Origin: JADGGV01 sp035715725
GTDB lineage: Bacteria > Gemmatimonadota > Gemmatimonadetes > Longimicrobiales > RSA9
DNA length: 64,000 bases
Assembly: GCA_035715725.1 (NCBI GenBank)
Contig: DASTKT010000165.1
Location: forward strand, 18,909-82,908
Direction: 5' to 3'
Shown: one piece after another, positions 23,421-31,903 of the stretch
How the letters are laid out: each line of letters begins with the position of its first letter
Position numbering within the stretch: the stretch's first letter is position 1
Program-made: the position numbers and the translations under genes
Notes under the pieces: model-generated
What the model saw: the letters and a program-made list of their open reading frames with translations, nothing else
Databases searched by the model: none
What the model was told of the DNA's origin: nothing

Positions 23421-24083
23421 TCACTCCGCCCAGCCGAAGCGGCCGAGGAGCGGGACGAACGCGCAGCGCGTGACCTCCTCGTGCTCGAACCCATCCTCGG
23501 TCCGGCGGTAGAGCAGCAGGCGCTGCTCGTCGCGGCCGCCGACCGGGATCAGCATCCGGCCTCCGGGGGCGAGCTGCGCCAGGAGCGCCGAGGGGACCTG
23601 CGGCGCCGCCGCGGCTACCAGGATGGCGTCGTAGGGCGCGTAGCGCGACCAGCCGACGGTCCCGTCTCCCACGAGCAGCGCGATGTTCGGAAAGCGGAGC
23701 TGGTCGAGTGTGGCGCGGGCCCGCACCGACAGCTCGCGGACGCGCTCGATCGAGTAGACGTGGGACGCCAGGTGCGCGAGCAGCGCCGTCTGGTAGCCGC
23801 TCCCGGTCCCGACCTCGAGCACCCGGTCCCGGGGCCCGATCCGCAGCGTCCGGAGGTAGAGCGCCTGGAGCGACGGCTGCGACGCCGTCTGCCCGAAGCC
23901 GATCGGCACCGGCGCATCCTCGTACGCCCGGTGGTGCACGGCCGGGGGCAGGAACAGGTGGCGCGGCACCAGGTCGAAGACCCGCAGGATCTCCAGGTCG
24001 TCGATCCCCCGCTCCCGGATCGTCTCGATCAGCTCCCGCCGCGCGCGCTCCCAGCGCCGGTCGCTCAGAGCGTCAGGTCCCAC
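23421..24083 (-). CDS. pcm: Protein-L-isoaspartate O-methyltransferase
   Basis: A 220-residue SAM-dependent enzyme that repairs isoaspartyl residues in aged proteins. It shows the family pattern: FDLVPRHLFLPPAVHHRAYE, PVPIGFGQTASQPSLQALYL, SAM motif I VLEVGTGSGYQTALLAHLA, and a C-terminal LIPVGGRDEQRLLLYRR. The GTG at 24083 is the best available start and overlaps surE by 19 nt. surE-pcm pairs are widespread and both are linked to stationary-phase survival in E. coli. Confidence 0.93.
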   Translation of the reverse strand: MGPDALSDRRWERARRELIETIRERGIDDLEILRVFDLVPRHLFLPPAVHHRAYEDAPVPIGFGQTASQPSLQALYLRTLRIGPRDRVLEVGTGSGYQTALLAHLASHVYSIERVRELSVRARATLDQLRFPNIALLVGDGTVGWSRYAPYDAILVAAAAPQVPSALLAQLAPGGRMLIPVGGRDEQRLLLYRRTEDGFEHEEVTRCAFVPLLGRFGWAE

Positions 24084-24814
24084 CCGGAGATCTCCTCGAG
24101 CAGCCGGTGGTTCGTCAGGTCCAGGTGCAGTGGCGTCACCGAGATGTACCCTTCGTTCACCGCCCGGAAGTCCGAGTCCGGCCGGCCCCACCACCGGCTC
24201 TCGCCACCGCCGATCCAGAAGTATTCCTGCCCGTTCGGATCGAACGCGCGCGTCAGCGACCCCGCGTACGCACGCCGCCCCAACGTCGTCACCCGGACCC
24301 CCTTCACCTGCGCCGGCGGCACCGGCGGCAGGTTCACGTTGAAGAGGGTCTCGCTCGGGAAGTCCCGCTGCCCGACGAGCTGCTCCAGCAGGCGACCCAC
24401 CGGTTCCTCCCAGTCCGGCACGACCTCCGGCGCGTTTCGCCCGACGAGCGAGATCGCCACCGCCGGCAGCCCGAGGATCGTCGCCTCCATCGCCGCGGCG
24501 ACGGTCCCGGAATAGAGCACGTCGTCGCCCAGGTTGGCGCCGTGGTTCACGCCCGACAGCACGATGTCCGGCCGCTCCGCCAGCAGCTCGCCGATGGCCA
24601 GGACGACGCAGTCCGTCGGCGTGCCGTCGACCACCTGGCCGCCCTCCGCCGCGCGCACGCGGAGCGGGTGGTGCAGCGTCAGCGAGTGGCTCGTCGCGCT
24701 CTGCTCCCGGTCCGGCGCGACCACGTGCACCGTGCCGAGGCGGGCCGCCGCGGCCGCCAGGGTGCGGAGCCCCGGCGCGAGGTAGCCGTCGTCGTTCGTC
24801 ACGAGCACGCGCAT
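24065..24814 (-). CDS. surE: 5'/3'-nucleotidase SurE
   Basis: A 249-residue metal-dependent nucleoside monophosphatase. The N-terminus MRVLVTNDDGYLAPGL holds the metal-binding Asp pair, followed by VVAPDREQSATSHSLTL (Ser metal ligand) and SGVNHGANLGDDVLYSGTVA (Asn ligand), with AVNEGYISVTPLHLDLT at the end. It starts 1 nt after the merR-type gene and overlaps pcm, so it is firmly embedded in the operon. Confidence 0.96.
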   Translation of the reverse strand: MRVLVTNDDGYLAPGLRTLAAAAARLGTVHVVAPDREQSATSHSLTLHHPLRVRAAEGGQVVDGTPTDCVVLAIGELLAERPDIVLSGVNHGANLGDDVLYSGTVAAAMEATILGLPAVAISLVGRNAPEVVPDWEEPVGRLLEQLVGQRDFPSETLFNVNLPPVPPAQVKGVRVTTLGRRAYAGSLTRAFDPNGQEYFWIGGGESRWWGRPDSDFRAVNEGYISVTPLHLDLTNHRLLEEISGWDLTL

Positions 24815-24815
24815 C

Positions 24816-25328
24816 TTACGAGTCCGTGCCCGGCGAGAGGATCTCCAGCGCCTGGTGCAGCTCGGCGCGCAGCAGGCCGAGCATCTCCCGGTCCAGCGCC
24901 CGCGCCGTCGCCGCCGGCAGCTCCCCGCCCCGCCGCAGCTGCTCCAGGCGCTGCTTCGCCCCCTCGATCGTGTATTTTTCCTCGTACAGGAGGTGCTGCA
25001 CCAGCAGGATCAGCTTGATCTCCTTGCGCTGGTAGACGCGGTTGCCGGACCGGTTCTTCGACGGGTTCAGCACCGGGAACTGGCTCTCCCAGTACCGCAG
25101 CACGTGCGGCTTCAGCCCGACCAGGTCGCACACCTCGCTGATCGAGTAGTACTCCTTGTGCGCGATCGGCCGCTGCCCGCCGCCCGTGCCGGCCTCGCCG
25201 CTCCGGCGCGCGGCCGCGCCGCCGCGCCCCCGGGGCGGCGCCTCCCGCTCCGCGTCGGTCGCGTCGCTCCCGGCCGCGTCGGGGCCGGTCTCGATCTCTC
25301 GCCAGAGCTCCGCGTCGCGCTCCGTCAC
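24816..25328 (-). CDS. MerR-family transcriptional regulator
   Basis: A 170-residue protein: about 58 acidic then Arg/Gly-rich disordered residues, then a MerR winged HTH (YYSISEVCDLVGLKPHVLRY, WESQFPVLNPSKNRSGNR, VYQRKEIKLILLVQHLL) and a coiled-coil with YTIEGAKQRLEQL. No Cys effector site is present, so it is not a metal sensor. The GTG overlaps the gpsA stop (GTGA). This variant is common beside housekeeping genes in several phyla; its target is unknown. Confidence 0.9.
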   Translation of the reverse strand: MTERDAELWREIETGPDAAGSDATDAEREAPPRGRGGAAARRSGEAGTGGGQRPIAHKEYYSISEVCDLVGLKPHVLRYWESQFPVLNPSKNRSGNRVYQRKEIKLILLVQHLLYEEKYTIEGAKQRLEQLRRGGELPAATARALDREMLGLLRAELHQALEILSPGTDS

Positions 25329-26332
25329 GTCCAGATCTCCGCCTTCGGCTCGCGCAGCATCAGGTTCTCGACCGCCTCCCGCGGGTGCCGCCCCTCGAAC
25401 AGCACCGCGTGCACCTCCTCGACGATCGGCATCTCCGCGCCGACCTTCCGCGCCAGCGCGTACGCGGCCCGCGTCGTGTCGACGCCCTCGGCCACCATGT
25501 GCATTCCGGCCAGGATCTCCGGCAGGCGCTTCCCCTGCCCCAGCGCGTACCCCACGCTCCGGTTCCGGCTCAGCTCCCCGGTGCACGTCAGGATGAGGTC
25601 GCCCATCCCCGCGAGGCCGGCGAACGTCAGCGGGCTCGCCCCGAGCGCCACGCCCAGCCGCGAGATTTCCGCCAGCCCGCGCGTGATCAGCGCCGCCGTC
25701 GCATTGTGCCCGAGGCCGAGCCCCGCCGCCATCCCCGCCGCGAGCGCGATCACGTTCTTGAGCGCGCCGCCCAGCTCGACCCCGGCCACGTCGTGGGTCG
25801 TGTATACCCGGAAATACGGCGTCTGGAACAGCTCCTGGGTGCGCAGCGCCGCCCGCTCGCTGCGACTGGCCACGGTCACCGCCGTCGGCCGCTCCCGTGC
25901 CACCTCCAGCGCGAAGCTCGGCCCCGACAGGAACGCCGCCTCCGCGCCGAGCCGCCCCGGCAGCACCTCGCGGAGCGTCGCGTCCATCGTGCACAGCGTC
26001 TCCTTCTCGATCCCCTTCGACGCGCTGACGACCAGCGCGTCCGGCGCGATCGCCGGCGCCGCTTCCGTCATCACGCCGCGAACGAACTGCGCCGGGCTCA
26101 CCGAGACGACGACGCTCGCGCCGCGCACGGCGTCCTCGAGCGACGTCGTCGCCTCCAGCTTCGGATCGAGCGGGATCCCCGGCAGGTAGGTGGTGTTCTC
26201 CCGCGCCGCCCGGATCTGCTGCGCCACCGCGGGGTCGTGCGCCCACAGCCGGACGGGGTAGCCCTTCTTCGCCAGCAGGTTCGCGAGCGTGGTGCCCCAG
26301 CTCCCCGCGCCCACCACCGCGACCTGCTCCAT
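25325..26332 (-). CDS. gpsA: NAD(P)-dependent glycerol-3-phosphate dehydrogenase
   Basis: A 335-residue enzyme making sn-glycerol 3-phosphate from dihydroxyacetone phosphate for phospholipid synthesis. It has the dinucleotide fold GAGSWGTTLANLLAKKGY, VVSVSPAQFVRGV, ASKGIEKETL, FLSGPSFALEVA, ELGGALKNVIALAAG with the catalytic Lys, and GMGDLILTCTGELSRNRSVG. It follows plsY with a 1-nt stop/start overlap. PlsY uses its product, so the two genes form a phospholipid-initiation pair. Confidence 0.97.
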   Translation of the reverse strand: MEQVAVVGAGSWGTTLANLLAKKGYPVRLWAHDPAVAQQIRAARENTTYLPGIPLDPKLEATTSLEDAVRGASVVVSVSPAQFVRGVMTEAAPAIAPDALVVSASKGIEKETLCTMDATLREVLPGRLGAEAAFLSGPSFALEVARERPTAVTVASRSERAALRTQELFQTPYFRVYTTHDVAGVELGGALKNVIALAAGMAAGLGLGHNATAALITRGLAEISRLGVALGASPLTFAGLAGMGDLILTCTGELSRNRSVGYALGQGKRLPEILAGMHMVAEGVDTTRAAYALARKVGAEMPIVEEVHAVLFEGRHPREAVENLMLREPKAEIWT

Positions 26333-26937
26333 CAGCGCGCCTCCGGCGCCTTGCGCCCGAAGCGGTGCTCCTCGCCGCGCAGCAGCCGGCGGATGTTCTG
26401 GCGGTGCGCGTAGATGATGAACGCGCCCAGCGCCAGCGAGAGCCAGAGCACGGGCCCGACCCCCGTCGTCAGCAGCACCGCGAGCGGCACCGCCACCGCG
26501 GCCGCGATCGAGGCCACGGACACGATGCGCGTCGTCCACACCAGGAGCGCCCAGACGACGAGGCCCACGCCCACCGCGACCGGCGCCAGCGCCAGGAACA
26601 CGCCCGCGCTGGTGGCCACGCCCTTCCCGCCCCGGAACCCCACGTACGCCGAGTAGACGTGCCCGAGGATCGCCGCCGCGCCATACGCCAGCGCCCATTC
26701 CCAGTGCGGCGAGCCGTCCCAGCGCGGGAAGAAGAAGGTGGGGGCGAACCCCTTGAAGATATCGACGAGGAAGATCGGGAGCGCCGCCCGCCAGCCGAGG
26801 ACACGGAAAGCGTTCGTGGCGCCGAGGTTTCCGCTGCCATGCTGCCGCAGGTCGATTCCCCGCGCCAGCCGCCCTACCACGTAGCTCGTCGGGAACGCGC
26901 CGACGAAGTAGCTGACGGCGAGCAGCGCCCAGGTCAA
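26332..26937 (-). CDS. plsY: Acyl-phosphate:glycerol-3-phosphate acyltransferase
   Basis: A 201-residue polytopic inner-membrane enzyme adding the first acyl chain to glycerol 3-phosphate. Family motifs are intact: SYFVGAFPTSYVVGRL, IDLRQHGSGNLGATNAFRVL, LGHVYSAYVGFRGGKGVATS and HRQNIRRLLRGEEHRFG. The start is TTG at 26937, which overlaps the der stop (TTGA). No ATG or GTG lies before the first transmembrane helix. Confidence 0.95.
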   Translation of the reverse strand: MTWALLAVSYFVGAFPTSYVVGRLARGIDLRQHGSGNLGATNAFRVLGWRAALPIFLVDIFKGFAPTFFFPRWDGSPHWEWALAYGAAAILGHVYSAYVGFRGGKGVATSAGVFLALAPVAVGVGLVVWALLVWTTRIVSVASIAAAVAVPLAVLLTTGVGPVLWLSLALGAFIIYAHRQNIRRLLRGEEHRFGRKAPEAR

Positions 26938-28268
26938 GACGCGGCCTCCTCCCGCCGCCCCTTGAGCCGCAGCCGGAGCGGCGTGCCGACGAAGCCCCAC
27001 CGTTCCCGGAACGAGTTCTGGATGTAGCGGATGTAATTCTCCGGCACCGCCTTCGGATAATTCGTGAAGATCACGAACGTCGGGGGGGCCGTATCCGCCT
27101 GCGTCGCGTACATCAGCTTGACTTGCATGCCCCGATAATGTGGGGGCGGCTGGCGCTGCGCCAGTTCGCGGAGCACCTCGTTGACCTCGCTCGTCGGGAT
27201 GCGCCGCTCGCGCTCCTCCGCGACCTGCAGCACGAGATCCATGATCTTGTGCACGCGCTGCCCGCTCAGCGCCGATGTGAAGAGCATCGGTACCCAGCGG
27301 AGCTGCGGCGCGCGCTCGCGGATCTGCCTCTCGTACTCCCTGGCGGTGTTCGTCTCCTTCTCCACCAGGTCCCACTTGTTCACGACGATGACGAGCCCGC
27401 GCCCGGCCTCCCACGCCCGCTGCGCGATCCGCAGGTCCTGGACGTGGACCTCCTCGCTCCCGTCGATGAGGAGCACGGCCACGTCCGAGCGCTCGATCGC
27501 CCGCTCCGTCCGCAGCGCGCTGAAGTACTCCAGCCCCGGCTCGATCCGCGCCTGCCGCCGCAGCCCCGCCGTGTCCACGAAGATGAGCTCGCGGCCGTGG
27601 TAGCGCGTCGGCGTGTCGATCGCATCGCGCGTCGTCCCGGCGACGTCGCTCACCACCAGGCGCTCTTCCCCCAGCAGCCGGTTGATGAAGCTCGACTTCC
27701 CCACGTTCGGCTTACCGATCACCGCGATGCGGAGCGCCTCGTCCGCCTCCTCCCCCGTCGGCTCCGGGAAGTGGGCGACGACGCGGTCCAGCAGGTCGCC
27801 GCTGCCCTTCCCCGAGATGGCGCTGACCGGGATCGGCTCGCCCAGTCCCAGCTCCCAGAAGTCGTGGTACGTCAGGTCGTCCGGCAGCCGGTCCACCTTG
27901 TTCACGACCAGCATCACCGGCCGCCCGGACTTCCGCAGCAGCTCCGCGATGCGGTGATCCATCGGCTGCGGCCCCGCCTTCCCGTCCACCACGAAGACGA
28001 CGAGCTCCGACTCCGCCATCGCCGCGAGCACCTGCTGCCGGATCGCGGCCGTCATCGGCTCCTCGCTCTCCGTCTCGAGGCCGCCCGTGTCGATGACCCA
28101 GAAGTGGTGGCCCGCCCACTCCGCGCGCGCGAAGTTCCGGTCCCGCGTGACCCCGGGCACGTCCTCCACGATGGCGACCTGCCGGCCCACGAGCCGGTTG
28201 AAGAACGTCGATTTGCCGACGTTCGGCCGCCCCACCACGGCTACAGCGGGAAGCGCGTGCTTCTTCAT
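26934..28268 (-). CDS. der: Ribosome-biogenesis GTPase Der (EngA)
   Basis: A 444-residue double-GTPase for 50S assembly. Domain 1 has GRPNVGKSTFFNRL, DTGGLE and NKVD; domain 2 has GKPNVGKSSFINRL, DTAGLRR and NKWD; a C-terminal KH-like domain ends the protein (NYPKAVPENYIRYIQNSFRE). The ATG overlaps the stop of the DUF512 gene (ATGA) and the stop overlaps plsY. Length and order are standard. Confidence 0.98.
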   Translation of the reverse strand: MKKHALPAVAVVGRPNVGKSTFFNRLVGRQVAIVEDVPGVTRDRNFARAEWAGHHFWVIDTGGLETESEEPMTAAIRQQVLAAMAESELVVFVVDGKAGPQPMDHRIAELLRKSGRPVMLVVNKVDRLPDDLTYHDFWELGLGEPIPVSAISGKGSGDLLDRVVAHFPEPTGEEADEALRIAVIGKPNVGKSSFINRLLGEERLVVSDVAGTTRDAIDTPTRYHGRELIFVDTAGLRRQARIEPGLEYFSALRTERAIERSDVAVLLIDGSEEVHVQDLRIAQRAWEAGRGLVIVVNKWDLVEKETNTAREYERQIRERAPQLRWVPMLFTSALSGQRVHKIMDLVLQVAEERERRIPTSEVNEVLRELAQRQPPPHYRGMQVKLMYATQADTAPPTFVIFTNYPKAVPENYIRYIQNSFRERWGFVGTPLRLRLKGRREEAAS

Positions 28269-29539
28269 GCGTGCAGCAGCGTGGCGGTGAGCTCGTACCC
28301 CGGCATGACGATCGATCCCTCCAGCCGCGCCTCCAGCTCGTCCAGCCGCAGGTCGTCCACGAACGCCCCGTCGTCGTTCAACGCCTCGGCGGGGATGAGC
28401 ACGCGATCGTACGGTCCGCCGAGCAGGAGGGTCGCCAGGATGTCCCGCCCGGGGAGCAGCCCCGCGGTCGTCACCGTCTCGCCGAACATCCGGTTCGTCA
28501 CCGCGAGCACGTCGAACGCCGCCCCCGTCCGCTCCTCGAGACGCGGCACGAGCGGCTCGATGATCGGCCCCATGCGGAGCCCGGTCACGATCGCCACCCG
28601 CTCCCCCGCGAGGCGCGGCACGTCGGCCAGCCCCGCGTCGAACTCGTCCAGGAAGCGGCGCACCGATCCCACCCCGTTCTCCATCAGCGGCCAGTCGTCG
28701 TAGTACGCGTCCTCCGGCAGCGGCTCGCCGGCGATGTAGAAGAGGTCGTCCGCCGCGTATGCCCACCCGGTGCCCCGCTCCGCCAGCGCCCGCGCGCGCG
28801 CCGCCTCCACCTGGCGGATCGCCGTCCGCGCCTCCTCCGGCGTCAGCAGCCGCACCGGCCGGCCGAGGTTGTACTTCGTCAGGCCTACCGGGACCACCGA
28901 GAGCGAGAGGACGCCCGCGCCCAGCGCCCGCAGGTCGGCGATCGTGCGGTCGAGGTGCGCGCCGTCATTCCACTCCGGGCACAGCACCACCTGCGTGTGC
29001 ACCTCGATCCCGGCCGCCAGCAGCTCGCGCAGGCGCTCCACGATGTCCCCGCCGTACGCCACGCCGAGCAGGCGCTCGCGCACGGCCGGCTCCGTCGCGT
29101 GCACGCTCACGTACAGCGGCGAGAGCCGCTGCTCGATCAGCCGCTCGAACCCCCTCGGGCCCAGGTTCGTCAGCGTGACGTAGCTGCCGTACGTGAAGGA
29201 AAGGCGGAAATCGTCGTCCTTCAGGTGCAGCGTCTGCCGCGCGCCGTCCGGATTCCCGTCCACGAAGCAGAACACGCACTTGTTCGCGCACTGCCGCACC
29301 GGATCCGGCGCCGGCACGATGCCCAGCGCATCCTCCGGCTCCTTCTCGATCTCGTAGACGACGGAGGCGCCGCCGGCCGCCGGAGCCACCTCCAGCTCCA
29401 GCACCGGCTCCGCCTCCAGGAAGCGGAAGTCGATGGCGTCGCGCACCGGCGCGCCGTTGATGCGCACGATGCGGCTCCCCACCGCGAGCTCCAGCTCCTC
29501 GGCGATCGAGCCCGGCACGACCTCGGCGATCCTAACCAT
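28265..29539 (-). CDS. DUF512 radical-SAM-like iron-sulfur protein with PDZ start
   Basis: A 424-residue protein. The N-terminal ~70 residues form a PDZ-like domain (VVPGSIAEELELAVGSRIVR). The radical-SAM-type cluster motif CANKCVFCFVD follows, then a TIM-barrel-like part (FRLSFTYGSYVTLTNL, YVSVHATEPAVRERLL, QVVLCPEWNDG) and a C-terminal DUF512 domain. This family commonly neighbours der, suggesting a ribosome- or RNA-related role, but its reaction is unknown. A 5' leader with a strong hairpin precedes it. The coupling to der is an ATGA overlap. Confidence 0.9.
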   Translation of the reverse strand: MVRIAEVVPGSIAEELELAVGSRIVRINGAPVRDAIDFRFLEAEPVLELEVAPAAGGASVVYEIEKEPEDALGIVPAPDPVRQCANKCVFCFVDGNPDGARQTLHLKDDDFRLSFTYGSYVTLTNLGPRGFERLIEQRLSPLYVSVHATEPAVRERLLGVAYGGDIVERLRELLAAGIEVHTQVVLCPEWNDGAHLDRTIADLRALGAGVLSLSVVPVGLTKYNLGRPVRLLTPEEARTAIRQVEAARARALAERGTGWAYAADDLFYIAGEPLPEDAYYDDWPLMENGVGSVRRFLDEFDAGLADVPRLAGERVAIVTGLRMGPIIEPLVPRLEERTGAAFDVLAVTNRMFGETVTTAGLLPGRDILATLLLGGPYDRVLIPAEALNDDGAFVDDLRLDELEARLEGSIVMPGYELTATLLHA

Positions 29540-29556
29540 TCCCCTCTTTGCGCGAA

Positions 29557-29629
29557 GGGGCGGCCACTCAGGCCGCCCCGATAGACTCGACAACCGCGAA
29601 AATCTAACGAAATCGCGCTCTTTCTTCAA
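29557..29629 (-). promoter_or_regulatory. Promoter and leader hairpin of DUF512-der operon
   Basis: On the minus strand TTGAAG (29624-29629) and TTAGAT (29602-29607) are separated by 16 nt, the same arrangement as before prfB. The -35 box overlaps the stop of the upstream zinc-ribbon gene. A perfect GGGGCGGCC/GGCCGCCCC hairpin (29557-29579) lies in the leader, 18 nt before the start codon. It could instead be the terminator of the upstream gene. Confidence 0.55.
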
Positions 29630-30249
29630 CCCGCGGACGTGACCGGCGGAAGCGGCGCGCCGCAGTTCGCGCAGACGGTGTCCCCCTCGTCGTACGGCTC
29701 GCCGCACACGGGACACGCAAAGACCACTTCGCCATCGGGGGCCTCGTGCGTCAGGATCAGCAGGCGCGCGTCCTCGTACGCGTACGCCGGCACGAGCACC
29801 CGCACCTGCGCCAGATCGCCGATCTCCATCGTGAACGTGTAGTGGTCCTTCTGCGAGAGCACCTGCGCGTCGATCCCTTCCGCCTGCAGGTTGTCGCGGA
29901 TCAGTTCCGCCTCGACGTCGTCCCCCGTCGTGTAGACTTGCGCCCACCCCTCCACGATCTCCACGCCCGCGTGCGCTTCGCACTTGAAGTACGGCTTCTC
30001 GCCGTGGTTGCATACCTCGCACAGCGGCTTGCCGCAGACCACGCACACGCCGACCGCGAGCCGCTCCGGGTGCACCGCACAGGGCATCTGGACCCGGAGG
30101 AAGCCGCACGCCGGACACGCTTCCTCGTCCGCGGGGATCGACTCGTGGCAGTTCGGGCACTCCACCGTCTCCTGCACCGCCGCCCCGCAGACCGGACACT
30201 CGGCCGTCCCCGCCGGCGCTTCCGTTCCGCACTCCGGACACCTCGCCAT
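29626..30249 (-). CDS. Zinc-ribbon protein with DUF2007-like domain
   Basis: A 207-residue cytoplasmic protein built from Cys pairs. Two N-terminal ribbons (CPECGTEAPAG/CPVCG, then CPNCHES/CPACG) are followed by a B-box-like segment (CAVHPERLAVGVCVVCGKPLCEVC), a DUF2007-like alpha-beta segment (TTGDDVEAELIRDNLQAEGI, VRVLVPAYAYEDA) and a last ribbon (CPVCGEP/CANCGAP). DUF2007 is thought to be a small signal-transduction-like domain. It is expressed from its own position; a GC-rich hairpin lies beyond its end. No specific function can be given. Confidence 0.85.
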   Translation of the reverse strand: MARCPECGTEAPAGTAECPVCGAAVQETVECPNCHESIPADEEACPACGFLRVQMPCAVHPERLAVGVCVVCGKPLCEVCNHGEKPYFKCEAHAGVEIVEGWAQVYTTGDDVEAELIRDNLQAEGIDAQVLSQKDHYTFTMEIGDLAQVRVLVPAYAYEDARLLILTHEAPDGEVVFACPVCGEPYDEGDTVCANCGAPLPPVTSAG

Positions 30250-30342
30250 GGACTCCCCTGCGCTTCGGGTTCGTGTGTCGAGACGCCTGCGCGGCCCGCA
30301 AGTTCCATGCGCCGCACCGCCGCGGCGCGCGCCGAAATGGAG

Positions 30343-30378
30343 AAGGGGGGCGCGCCCGCCCGGACGCGCCCCCCTTTT
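30343..30378. terminator. GC-rich hairpin terminator after TPR gene
   Basis: A 12-bp stem AAGGGGGGCGCG/CGCGCCCCCCTT with a 10-nt loop lies 22 nt after the TPR gene stop. The T-run is better on the plus strand than on the minus strand. Confidence 0.65.
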
Positions 30379-30399
30379 CCGCCGATCGCGGCGCCTTCG

Positions 30400-31860
30400 C
30401 TACTTGGCGACCTCGTACTTCCACCCCGCCACGTCCTTCGCCTTCGACGTGGCCGAGAACGCCTCCTTCGTGTCCTTCGCGGGCGCCGTGACCGTGATTT
30501 CCTGCGTGTCGAGCGGCGCGCCGCTCTTGTCCAGGAGCGTCAGCTTGATCTTCACGGGCGTCCCGGGAGCCAGCTTGTCGTTCAGCACCGCGCCCGTCAC
30601 CTTCGAGCCGTCGCCGGTCGACTGCACGCGGACATCCATCACCTCCGCCGTCAGCGCCTGCTGCTGCGTCAGGTAGTCGAGCGTCTTCTTCTTCCACTCC
30701 TCGGCCTTCGGCCCCGTCGCGAGCTCGCCCTTCCCGCGCGCCGTCGCGGCGGCCAGCCGCAACGCCGTGCCGTTCGCCGGATCCAGCGTCAGCACCTTCT
30801 GCGTCGTCGCCAGCAGTTCGTCGTAGATCGGGTTGAGCTGGTCGGCGAGCTTCTTCGCTTCCGCGGGCGTCGCCTTCTGGCGCTGCTCCTCGAGCTTCTG
30901 CGCCCGCGCCAGCAGCGCCTGCGACAGGTTGAACGCCGCATCACGATTGTACGCGTTCGCCTGCACCGCCTTGCGGAACGCGTCCGCCGCCTGGTCGAAC
31001 TGCTCCGCCTGGAACAGTCCGACGCCGATGTCGAAGTATTGCGCGTCGTTCAGGTTCGCCTGGCCCGCCAGCTCCGCGAAGAGCTTGCTGGCTTCCGCCT
31101 TGTTCTCGCTCCGCGAGTAGGCCATCGCGAGATTCACCTTGGCCTGCACGTCGTCGGGGTGCTTGGCCAGGTAGTCCTTGTAGACGTCCGCCGCCTCGCC
31201 GTACTTCTTCTGGAAGAGCAGCAGCTGCGCCAGGTTCGAGATCGAGCGCTCCTGGCCCTCCTGCCACTGCTTTTGCGCCTCCGGCGCCAGCGTGCCGGGC
31301 ATCCCCTTGTTGTAGATCTCCAGCGCGGCCCGGTACTCCGTGATCGCCTTGTCCGCCTGCCCCTTGTTCTGGTAGAGCGAGGCCAGCGTCGCGCGGGCGG
31401 TCGGCCGACCCTGGTAGATCGCGTCGGCCTGCTCCAGCAGCGGAATCGCCTCGTCTTCCTTCCCCGCCTGGATCAGCCCGACGCTCTTGTTGTAGGCCTC
31501 CACCCACGCCTTCTCCCGCGCCGACTCCGTCTCCTTCGTGTACTCCGGCCACATCTGCTCGGCCTTGTCCAGCATCGAATCGGCCTTCGAGACGTCGCCG
31601 AGCCCGAGGTATGCCTGTCCCGCGTAGAAGTAGCCCGCCGGGTTGCCGGCATCCTTGTCGATCGACTGGAGCGCCTGATCCAGCGCCTTCTGGTAGATCT
31701 TCGGCTTGTCCTCCGGGTGCGTCGCCTTCTTGGCCTGGTCCAGGTAGAGGGCCGCGCTCCGGGTGAACATGTTCTGCGACGGCTTCGTACCCTGCGCGCG
31801 CACTCCGAGCGGGAGCGCTACGAGAAGGGCCAGGGCCAGCCCGGCCGACCACTTGGTCAT
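30400..31860 (-). CDS. Secreted tetratricopeptide-repeat protein
   Basis: A protein of about 486 residues with a signal peptide (MTKWSAGLALALLVALPLGVRA), a large TPR array (for example AGYFYAGQAYLGLGDVSKAD, ARATLASLYQNKGQADKAIT, ISNLAQLLLFQKKYGEAADV, VKVNLAMAYSR-like unit, AAFNLSQALLARAQKLEEQR) and a C-terminal beta domain (VTGAVLNDKLAPGTPVKIKL) like FxLYD/DUF3426-type folds. It likely acts as a periplasmic scaffold. The ATG at 31860 starts the signal peptide; upstream ATGs at 31899 and 31920 would add a basic extension. It lies 43 nt after larC. Confidence 0.85.
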   Translation of the reverse strand: MTKWSAGLALALLVALPLGVRAQGTKPSQNMFTRSAALYLDQAKKATHPEDKPKIYQKALDQALQSIDKDAGNPAGYFYAGQAYLGLGDVSKADSMLDKAEQMWPEYTKETESAREKAWVEAYNKSVGLIQAGKEDEAIPLLEQADAIYQGRPTARATLASLYQNKGQADKAITEYRAALEIYNKGMPGTLAPEAQKQWQEGQERSISNLAQLLLFQKKYGEAADVYKDYLAKHPDDVQAKVNLAMAYSRSENKAEASKLFAELAGQANLNDAQYFDIGVGLFQAEQFDQAADAFRKAVQANAYNRDAAFNLSQALLARAQKLEEQRQKATPAEAKKLADQLNPIYDELLATTQKVLTLDPANGTALRLAAATARGKGELATGPKAEEWKKKTLDYLTQQQALTAEVMDVRVQSTGDGSKVTGAVLNDKLAPGTPVKIKLTLLDKSGAPLDTQEITVTAPAKDTKEAFSATSKAKDVAGWKYEVAK

Positions 31861-31903
31861 TCTCCAGAGCCTCCGGTGGAAGGAACCATTACCGAACATG
31901 GAG